Of a stretch of 64,000 nt of DNA, positions 56,521-64,000 are shown one piece after another; position 1 is the stretch's first letter, and every line of letters starts with the position of its first letter. Origin of the DNA: Rhizophagus irregularis (Eukaryota > Glomeromycota > Glomeromycetes > Glomerales > Glomeraceae). The translations under genes were made by a program, and so were the position numbers. The notes under the pieces were generated by a model. It was not told the DNA's origin and searched no databases. It was given only the letters and a program-made list of their open reading frames with translations. The stretch spans positions 1,798,001-1,862,000 of the forward strand of contig NC_089429.1 of the NCBI RefSeq assembly GCF_026210795.1. Reading direction: 5' to 3'.

Positions 56521-57075
56521 AAAATGCTAGTTAAAGTGTGATTCTTGTGTGATTTGCAAATTTATATTGTAGTGTTCGTAAAATGATAACTGCAAATATA
56601 GAGTTTTTTTAGTTTCGCAAAAAAAACCTGACCATAAAACATTAGGTGACAAATAAAGAATTGTGTCACAGCTATTTTGTGCGTTCAATTTCTTTTTTCT
56701 TAAAGTATCAAAATATTTCGCGAAAAAGCGTGTGAATGAATGACCATTATGGCCAACAAAACGATTTTGTTATGAACATACTAAATATTATTGTAGAATG
56801 TTTTGGAGATGAAGTTGAATAAACTATAAGGTAATTTCATTAAATAATTTTATACAATTTAACGTAATTCTAATTTAAAGAAAAATTATTATTACTTTAC
56901 ATATATAATATTATTAAAAAAAAACTTCCCCTATAATTATTTAAAAAACTTTGCTTAATTAACTACAAATAAAAAATTTATATATATATTTGAATCATAT
57001 CATAAGGTAAGTTACATTGCTTCTTTTCCCTGATATATAAATAATAAGATAAACTATGAGAATGGAGAACCAGTA
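56521..57075. other. Gene-less spacer
   Basis: AT-rich; nothing recognised. Confidence 0.45.
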
Positions 57076-57300
57076 TCAGCTATTGCCAATCCGGCTTCTG
57101 CGTCCCGCATCACGTTTCCAAATAGGAACATATCGACGTCTCAATCCCCCGGTGCTGCATCTGCTAATTTAAATTATCATTAAAAGAACCCTTAATATTA
57201 ATATGAATAAAAAAAGAAAAATTTCTTTTAAAGTGATAATTTATTTACCCGCTAAAACAATAGTAATGGCGAAAATTAACAATAAGTATTTGAATTTCAT
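57076..57300 (-). CDS. Small secreted peptide candidate 2, frame possibly broken
   Basis: Exon 1 (57300-57249) encodes a signal peptide, MKFKYLLLIFAITIVLA. A phase-1 intron with donor GTAAAT follows, with acceptor TTAG at 57164 (or CAG at 57161). Exon 2 then reads ADAAPGD and stops at 57143-57141, giving only 24 aa. One base out of frame, the same exon continues LRRRYVPIWKRDAGRRSRIGNS to a stop at 57078-57076; it contains RRR and KR, both potential Kex2 sites, bracketing YVPIW. A run of five G at the junction (57146-57150) would join the frames if it had six. The layout (signal exon, phase-1 GTAAAT intron, tiny exon) matches the peptide gene at 59979. A TATATAAAAC lies about 90 nt upstream. 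Confidence 0.45.
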
Positions 57301-57437
57301 TATTGACTTTATTTGTAATTGTGATATATATAATTTTTAATTCGTTGTTTATTAATTTATTTAAAGAAATTTCTCACCTCTTTCTCAAAGTGTTTTATAT
57401 AAGAAAATTTTTTATAATAACACTATTTCAAATTATT
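57301..57437. promoter_or_regulatory. Promoter region of peptide candidate 2
   Basis: On the minus strand TATATAAAAC (about 57391-57402) lies about 90-100 nt before the ATG at 57300, the same spacing seen for peptide 1. Confidence 0.35.
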
Positions 57438-57840
57438 TCATGAATCAATGAAGGCGAGGTGTACTAGAGTATTTTTCCACGTTTTTCTATATTGCGCCAT
57501 AGCTATGTTAAAATTTACAATTGAAGAGCAGAGCAACATGAGGAAATGTGAAATTTTGATATTAATAATATTTTTAGCCGCGATCATTTGTAAAATCGCG
57601 TTATTAATGAGGGCAAAGTAAAAACATACAAGAGTATTTTTGACACGTTTTTTGCATTGTGCCATGTTAAAATTTACAATTGGAGAGCAGCCACTTTAAA
57701 TTAATAATGAGTAAAATCGAGGTTTTGATGTCAATAATTATTTTCAACCGCAATTATCTGTAAAATTATTTTTTTTTGTTGATTGTGGTGAAGCAAAAGA
57801 GAGTATTTTGCCACGTTTTTTTACATCGAGCCACAATCGG
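57438..57840. repeat. Tandem repeat, two full units and a third partial
   Basis: Unit of about 170 bp. Landmarks AGAGTATTTTT, CACGTTTTT, TTGYGCCAT, GTTAAAATTTACAATTG and CGCRATYATYTGTAAAAT occur from about 57463, again from about 57631, and AGAGTATTTTGCCACGTTTTTTTACAT begins a third from about 57799. Copies differ by scattered changes. No coding potential. Confidence 0.8.
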
Positions 57841-58307
57841 AACGAATGGTGCAATAGACGAGATCTATCTTTTTTTTTTTAAAAAAAAAAGAATAAATAA
57901 ATAAAAATATATAGTATATATTGTTCAAAGTGGTAACTAAGATCAGGAAAGTATAACTCATTTCTTTTATCTAATCAATAAAAAATGAGGACCAGTCACA
58001 ATGAGTCACATTACCGACAATCAAATGATCGACACAGATGGGTGATTGACGCAGCAAAATTATATTAAACACACTTCGTACCTTTACACATATATTAATT
58101 TATTCTGTTTAATAATTATAAATTAACTGTTAATGCTTTATAATTATATAAATCGAAGTTTATCAGTTATTTTTTATTCAATATAAATTTGTAATCATAA
58201 TACAAGTAAAAAAATAATAGTTTGAGTTAAAACTACAATGAATGATGATTATGAGCAATGCCTCGCAAAAAATCTAAGACTGGCCTATCATCATATACCC
58301 TTTGAAT
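57841..58307. other. Gene-less spacer
   Basis: Contains an A/T homopolymer palindrome near 57868-57892. No gene. Confidence 0.5.
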
Positions 58308-58560
58308 TCAGGATTCACGCTCACGATCTTTTTTTTTAGGTAAATTTCGTCGTAAAATTGGTTCCATTTCTAATTGAACCCTATTTTGCTCTTTCTGAAT
58401 TTCTTTTATTATTTTAAATACGCCTACATGTGCATGACCTACTAATGTCTTCAACATTATTTTGAGTTCAATGAAAAGCATGTTCAATATTATCAACACT
58501 AGACCACAGTGAAGGTGGAAATAAAGGTTCAGATCAAATAACATTTCCACTAATTAAGAT
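58308..58560 (-). pseudogene. MULE-type transposase C-terminal relic
   Basis: One minus-strand frame reads PSLWSSVDNIEHAFH, a stop, TQNN. A second frame continues as VGHAHVGVFKIIKEIQKEQN and RVQLEMEPILRRNLPKKKDR. NN-(I/V)E near a conserved W, followed by a helical segment HxxVFKxIxxIxKEQ, resembles the end of MULE transposases found in many fungi, where residues after NNxxEGxH precede such a helix. The catalytic DDE part is absent and a frameshift and stop are visible. Confidence 0.4.
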
Positions 58561-59671
58561 GCTAAAAAATTTGCATAATTAATTCAATTATGGTCAAAAA
58601 ATATTTATTATAAATTCGAATGTCATGTTTTATTAGAAATTAGCAAGTTCAAAATAAATCAAATTTCATATATTTTACATTTTATAATCCTAACTCCAAC
58701 ATGAATTCTTGTTCTATAAACGTAGATCAAACATATGAATATAATTTTATTTATATGTTATACACGTCTATATTTAACATGGTGAGTCAACTGAGCCATG
58801 TTAGTTGATGTTATTTAAATGGTTTCAATAAAATAATAAAAGATTATCTCCCGTTAATTAAATTCCCTTTATACTGTATATTCAAAATTAGATAACTCAA
58901 ATTATTAATTAGATTAGTTGCTCCAATACTCTATGGAAAAAGAAGTAAATAATATTATAATAGCAATATTTGTAACATCAAGGCCGTAAATTAAGGGTGA
59001 TATTTATTTTGGATACAAAATATAGTGGAGGATCGGAGAATATTGATGAGGAAAAGATAAAGATGCGAAATATAGTTTTTCCTCTTGCTTAAATAAATGT
59101 TTAACTGAACATTTATGTCATTTTTCGTTCTTGATACGTTATAAATAGTTGTAATTTATATGAAAAACAATTTCTTTTTGGAATACTACATATATATATA
59201 TATATACTGTATATATATAAATAAATTATATACAAGAAATTCCTTTCCCCGCAGATTTACATTAAAGTTTTAATTAAATAATCGACTAGCAAATCTTTAG
59301 TCTTTGTAAAATCAATAACCTCAATCTTACATATAGGATGAAGTTTGAAGTGTATCCTGCGAAAAAAAAAATCATTTAACGAAATGTGTTGTAGTAAAAT
59401 AATTTAAATATTTTTATTTTCAGTTTATATAATTATCTCGAAATTAAATGAAATGATAAGCCTTTATTATTCCAATTTACTCATCCATTATTTCTTATAA
59501 TAACAAAATGCAAGATAACAAAAATATATGAATGGAAGAAATTATCAATAAGAGAAAGAATAAATTCTTATCAGTTAGCAAGAAAATGACTCTCTTATTA
59601 TAATTAGGTTAATTTGTTTAAAGCAACTAAATCAGTGAATATGAATCTAGAATTATAAGAACGTCATAATT
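58561..59671. other. Gene-less region
   Basis: AT-rich, with TA microsatellites at about 59187-59218. No gene recognised. Confidence 0.5.
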
Positions 59672-59979
59672 TCATTTCCGACAAAAAGGAGGACACTTCC
59701 AAGCTTGAAAAATAAATTATTATATTTTTAGAAAAAGGAAAAGAAAAACAAAATTAAACAGTAATAAAATAATGAGTTTAATTATTTACCTTCAGGGTTC
59801 GGTTCAGGGTCCGGTAGAGCTTGAAAAAATAAATTATTATATTTTTAAAAAAAGGAAAAGAGTAATAAAACAGTAATAAAATAATAAGTTTTATTTGATT
59901 ATTTACCTTCAGAAACCGACGCTAGGGTTGAAATGATTACGACCACGAAGATACTAGTAAAAAGGGCTTTGACATTCAT
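59672..59979 (-). CDS. Secreted alpha-factor-like peptide precursor (44 aa, three exons)
   Basis: Exons 59979-59907, 59819-59790 and 59703-59672; both introns are phase 1 with GTAAAT donors and TTTTTCAAG/TTTTCAAG acceptors. Exon 1 encodes a signal peptide starting MNVKALFTSIFVVVIIS (residues 1-20 or so). Exon 2 is exactly 30 nt. The spliced protein continues EALPDPEPNPEAWKCPPFCRK and stop. EA-LP-DP-EP-NP-EA is an unbroken run of X-Ala/X-Pro dipeptides, the substrate of Ste13/DPP-IV-type aminopeptidases that trim fungal alpha-pheromones. WKCPPFC is a Trp-led core with two Cys able to form a small disulfide ring, as in W-C...C pheromones of filamentous ascomycetes. RK could be removed by a carboxypeptidase. 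Pheromone or symbiotic-signal roles are inference. The two introns are nearly identical, so the exon was duplicated. Confidence 0.75.
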
Positions 59980-60081
59980 TTTTTCAATTATTATTGAGAT
60001 TGTTTATTGAATTATTGAAATATGAAAATTTAGAATATTTCACAAAATGTATTACGTCCTAACACCAAGTAAATATAACGT

Positions 60082-60088
60082 CTTTATA
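60082..60088 (-). promoter_or_regulatory. TATA box candidate of peptide gene 1
   Basis: TATAAAG on the minus strand, about 105 nt upstream of the ATG at 59979, comparable with the spacing of TATA boxes at other genes in this window. Confidence 0.45.
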
Positions 60089-60124
60089 TTCAACAAATAA
60101 TGTGGCGTAGTAATTTAATAAATT

Positions 60125-60562
60125 ATGCATGTCTGAAATGTGTGCCAGGTTGATGGCGCAGTGTGGCGCAGCGATTTTTCCAAAAAAAATTAAATTGCAA
60201 TTTTTTTTTAAAAAAAATAAAACCTTTAAATCCTGCACTAGGTGTATTTTCGTCCGCTCTGCAAATTTACTTAGAGCATATACAGGTGGTTTAGAAGGCC
60301 ATTTTCGAGTTATTTAACAAAAACTGTTCTTTCGACAAATCCAATTTGGAAATGATCGGCAAAGACGATAAAATCGGTTGTTATATACTAAAGTCAAAAT
60401 CTAATACTTTCATTTATAAGTGAATTTTGTAAAATAGATGAAAATACATCCAATGTGTAAATTTGAAAGCTTTACATTAAAAAGAAAATCTTTAACTTAA
60501 ATCTTTTTGAAATTACTGCGCCACACTGCGCCGTCAACCTGGCACACATTTCAGACGTGCAT
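60125..60562. mobile_element. MITE with 46-bp inverted termini (438 bp)
   Basis: The left end is ATGCATGTCTGAAATGTGTG, followed by CCAGGTTGATGGCGCAGTGT and GGCGCAG. The right end is its inverted counterpart with about four differences. AAATT flanks both sides (60120-60124 and 60563-60567), a likely 5-bp target duplication. The interior has no transposase; an open frame at 60129-60317 is only a read-through of the left terminus. Superfamily not assigned. Confidence 0.85.
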
Positions 60563-62269
60563 AAATTATATCATAATTAAATAAGCCTAAAAACTCGCGA
60601 ATAAGCCACGTTTATTTATTTATATACGTGGCATTAATTTCTTTACTAAGCCATGCGTTCTAAATAATCAATAAATTGAAGATTGCCACGTTAGCCACTG
60701 CTAGATACAACTAAGCCATTCGCAGTTTGTTATGATTTTATGACTTAATCAGATTAACCAGCCTTCTTGAATGATGCAATATTTTATACTTATTCAGCTT
60801 AGGCGCTTAGAAAAATCATAAGCCTACATTATTTACGTACGTGGCATAATATATAAAATTTATATTAAATTATGTAAAAAGTTTCTAAATTAACTTCATT
60901 TGTTCTTATAATAAGTTCCAATATATAAAAAATTTTCTAATGTTGCCTTCATGGCTATGTATTTGTTTAGCAAAATACAATTTTAAATACGATTTACAAT
61001 AATACTAAAGGATATTTTTTTTTCTCATATAGTCAAGGAGCAAGTCACTATGCAGTATGAAACTTTCGGATACATTTGGAATTCCGAAAAATTATTATCA
61101 GATATCTATCAGAAAATAAGAAAAGTGCCCAACCTCGGCTTCAAATAATGCAAATCATGTGAGGAAAATTTGATTATGAGCAATAAATTAAATTATATTC
61201 TCTTGATTTTATTATGTTTTAGTTTATAAAATTACATTACAAACACAGTAATATCATATTATATAAGTGAATAAGTAATTGAAGCAATAAGAAAATTATT
61301 CCATAGTAAAAAGATAATTGAAAATTCGGCGTTTAACGGTAAAATGATGAAGGAAGATTATAATCTTTATAATATACGTAAGAATAAACGAATTAATGTA
61401 GATCGCTTAAATTTCACTTTAAGTCACATTTTTTCACCTTTTAGTACCTTCCATTCTTTTTACTATCTGCTGAGCCATTTTATCACCTTTAAGCCTTTTT
61501 TATAATTTTTACTGTAATAACATGTCTTATTTGTCTAGAAAATATATATAACTTGGAGCACGTCATTAATATGTGAATCACGTGAGCTACAAAAAAAAAT
61601 TACTGCGCCCTATGAATTACGACATTTCCAATGTTTTTTTTCACTTACATAAATCAAATATTGCAGTGGTATGAATAACTTCTTGAGGTTTAGGTTAATA
61701 TCTTTCCCTTGTTGAAGATAACCAAAAGGATTATTTTAATATAATATAAAAGCCTCGCTGTCATCATAATTATTATACAATATGGTATGTAATGTTCTTA
61801 ATAAATTTTCTTCATTAAAATTTATTTTAAAATCACAAACACATCTTGATCATGGATCAACGGACAATTTGTCAACTTTTCGGTGATCAATTTGTCTAGG
61901 TGATAAGTCGTCCTGCACCAATAGGACCCAAATAATATATAAATAGATAACAAGAGATCGGCACTCATTTCTTTAGGACCAGAATTACGTTATGCCGCTG
62001 TCATTATCCAATAAAGGAAGGAACTGTATATATTTTGGTTATATTGCTACCTTTTTATGTATTTTGCTCGGGCCCTGCGCTAATAGTTACCCAATCATCT
62101 ACGAAATGATCAACATTGATTAATAAAAAAACTTGTGGCGTAAAATGTAATCGATCGACAAATAATTGTGTAACTGTGTACGAAAAATGGATAAATTTAC
62201 TCCCATTTTGAGTAAATTTTAAAAAACAAACTTTTTTCCTTTCCCTCTTTTTTTCTTTCTTCATTAAAT
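60563..62269. other. Upstream region of F-box gene 6
   Basis: GC-richer CCACGT/ACGTGGC inverted words at about 60606-60634 and again near 60838-60846. A short coding-like stretch lies at 61051-61148 (+), QYETFGYIWNSEKLLSDIYQ..., unassigned. TCACGTGA at 61578, ATATATAAAT at 61935-61944, and AGAGATCGGC at 61952 with TTTAGGACCAGAATTACG, the dispersed repeat also found upstream of F-box gene 4. A C/T-rich leader abuts the ATG. Confidence 0.45.
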
Positions 62270-63913
62270 ATGGCATGTTCAAAAATATGTTCAGGAAATT
62301 TAGTTGAATTAGCGGAAGAAATTATTCAATATTTGAGAGACGATATATCGTCATTATATTCATGTATTTTAGTTAATAGATTATGGTGTCGTATAGCAAT
62401 TCCATTATTATGGGAAGATCCATTTTCGGTTCCTACACAAAAATTTGATTTTATTAAAATTTTATTACGTAGTTTAAATGATGAAGATAAAACAAGATTA
62501 ATTGTAAAATATGGATTTAATAATAATGAATTTTCCCCTAAAACATTATTTAATTACCCTGGTTTTATTAAACGTTTAAATACACAAAACATTAGATTTT
62601 GTATTGAAAATTGGGTTCCAAATTTAACAAATAATTTTGCAAATTCAGCAAATTTATTTTATTGGTTATTATTTAAAACTTTTATTAAAAATGAAATAAA
62701 TTTAAATTCTTTTGAAATAGTAATGCTCATAAGTAGAGATCATAAATATTTTAATGAAGTATTTGATTTAATATTAAAAAATCCGAAATTTATTTATAAT
62801 ATTAAAAATTTAATACTTCATCTTAACTTACTTCCAGGTGTAATGAATATCGTTCCTTTTTTAAATTTTTTAATTTCTAATTGTAATTCAATTTCAACAA
62901 TTTATTTTAAAATTAATAGATGTTTTATTTCATCAATTGAAAAATATTTATCAGAAATTATTCTTTCACAAAAAAATCTTTTAAAAATTTCATTTGAATA
63001 TAAAACTCTTACTTTATATGATTCATTATTATTAACATTGAAAAATCAAAATTGTTCAAACACTTTAAATACAATTATATTTTATTGTATTGATTTTGAA
63101 AATATAATTGATAATTTAAAAGTAATTAATAATTTGAATGTTTTAGATACAATTCATATTCTTTATTGTCATTCTTTAAATTCTAATTTCATTCAACAAA
63201 TAATTAGTATTACCAAGTCATTTAAATTGAAATCTTTATTTATGAGTAAAATATTACAAATAGATTCATTACAATTATTATTACAAAAATTTGGTAATTA
63301 TTTAGAAAATTTTGGATTTGAATTTGGAGATGATGAATATAGTGAACCAAAACGTCAATTACTTGAATTGGTCGTAAAATATTGTACAAAAATTAAATAT
63401 TTTGATTTGGCAGGACCTGATGATAATAATATTAATCCAACATTTAATTTAATTAAGAATAATATGCAAAATCTTAATCATCTTTTTATAGAATTTGATC
63501 TTGAATTTGATGATTATAATTTAAGTGATGATGTTATTAAAATTAGTTCAATTATATTACAAAATTTAGGTCAAATCCTTCCTTCTAGATTAGAATATTT
63601 ATGTTTGGAACTTAGTTTTAATATGAATGATTTGGAAATATTTTTAAATAATTCTCAGAATACTTTTATTAAAAAATTATTAATTAAAAATATAGTACAA
63701 GATGGAAATGATAATCATATTTTATCTTTTATAAAAGATTTTATAAAGAAAAAGAATATGGTTAAATATTTGGCTTTTTCAGAATTTTTGGATGATAATT
63801 ATAATGATTTGTTTTCTTTAAAAGATGAAGTAAATGAATTTAAATCATATAATATAGAAGTTCAAAAGTATAGTGATTTATATATTCGTACTTATGATTT
63901 TGTAAATAATTAA
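62270..63913 (+). CDS. F-box protein 6 (547 aa)
   Basis: MACSKICSGNLVELAEEII begins the F-box-like domain (LYSCILVNRLWCRI, IPLLWEDPFS). The body has NCNSISTIYFKINRCF, NQNCSNTLNTIIFYCIDF, LYCHSLNSNFIQQI and LPSRLEYLCLELSF in family order. FGFEFGDDEYSEPKRQLLEL shares the charged insert position of the gene at 44119, its closest relative here by these blocks. Uninterrupted, single exon, ends TAA. It is preceded by a C/T-rich leader and, at about -318, by the AGAGATCGGC repeat. Probable SCF adaptor. Confidence 0.85.
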   Translation: MACSKICSGNLVELAEEIIQYLRDDISSLYSCILVNRLWCRIAIPLLWEDPFSVPTQKFDFIKILLRSLNDEDKTRLIVKYGFNNNEFSPKTLFNYPGFIKRLNTQNIRFCIENWVPNLTNNFANSANLFYWLLFKTFIKNEINLNSFEIVMLISRDHKYFNEVFDLILKNPKFIYNIKNLILHLNLLPGVMNIVPFLNFLISNCNSISTIYFKINRCFISSIEKYLSEIILSQKNLLKISFEYKTLTLYDSLLLTLKNQNCSNTLNTIIFYCIDFENIIDNLKVINNLNVLDTIHILYCHSLNSNFIQQIISITKSFKLKSLFMSKILQIDSLQLLLQKFGNYLENFGFEFGDDEYSEPKRQLLELVVKYCTKIKYFDLAGPDDNNINPTFNLIKNNMQNLNHLFIEFDLEFDDYNLSDDVIKISSIILQNLGQILPSRLEYLCLELSFNMNDLEIFLNNSQNTFIKKLLIKNIVQDGNDNHILSFIKDFIKKKNMVKYLAFSEFLDDNYNDLFSLKDEVNEFKSYNIEVQKYSDLYIRTYDFVNN

Positions 63914-64000
63914 TGGGTAACGATTCTGAAGGTATATATGATATATATTAATACAATTCTGATATAAATAAAAAAGGTATATATAAGTTTTATATGATAA
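63914..64000 (+). other. 3' flank of F-box gene 6, window end
   Basis: TA-rich sequence with GGTATATAT words and an AATAAA-like stretch (ATAAATAAAAAAG); probable 3' UTR cut by the window edge. Confidence 0.4.

Noticed and set aside
60129-60317. Open frame starting in the MITE terminus
   Set aside because: It is simply the inverted terminus read through into AT-rich sequence.

Overview
The window looks like nuclear DNA of an arbuscular mycorrhizal fungus (Glomeromycotina, most likely Rhizophagus). The reasons are the very AT-rich sequence, short introns (65-90 nt, GTAAGT/GTAAAT to TTAG/CAAG), and a gene set typical of those expanded genomes: F-box paralogues starting MACSK, Tc1-, MULE- and LINE-derived debris, decayed tyrosine-kinase-like genes, a MATA-type HMG gene and a BTB-TLDc gene. 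No bacterial-style operon, CRISPR array, tRNA or rRNA was seen.

Layout. 0.7-6 kb: a multi-exon protein kinase gene split at a splice donor by a 3.0-kb DNA transposon with CACTG termini and a 3-bp AAG duplication; the transposon carries a long internal inverted repeat around an apparently non-coding run of micro-exons. 6.7-8.9 kb: a C-rich minisatellite, then a Tc1/mariner-like MITE with arms of about 200 bp. 11.8-12.8 kb: a tandem array of exon-like units, each folding into a four-helix cloverleaf-like RNA domain with covariation between copies. 14-26.6 kb: gene graveyard (kinase relics, zinc-knuckle relic, HMG-box pseudogene) with two candidate small genes and a pair of covarying hairpin repeats. 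27-31 kb and 42-46 kb: four F-box genes; two more lie at 53-54.6 and 62-64 kb. 31.4-39.5 kb: a nearly complete LINE with a perfect 14-bp target-site duplication and poly(A), inserted just upstream of an F-box gene. 49.5-51 kb: the BTB-BACK-TLDc gene. 56-60.6 kb: transposase relics, a three-unit tandem repeat, a MITE, and two tiny secreted-peptide genes on the minus strand.

How it fits together. The intact single-copy-looking genes are few: six F-box proteins (probable SCF substrate adaptors), the TLDc protein and the small secreted peptide at 59.7-60.0 kb. That peptide has a signal sequence, a spacer made wholly of X-Ala/X-Pro dipeptides and a WKCPPFC core followed by RK, the architecture of fungal alpha-factor-type pheromone precursors. 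The two strongest candidates for something undescribed are this peptide and the spliced cloverleaf-RNA array.

All exon boundaries were inferred by eye from splice signals and reading frames. Family assignments rest on motif recognition without database searches.
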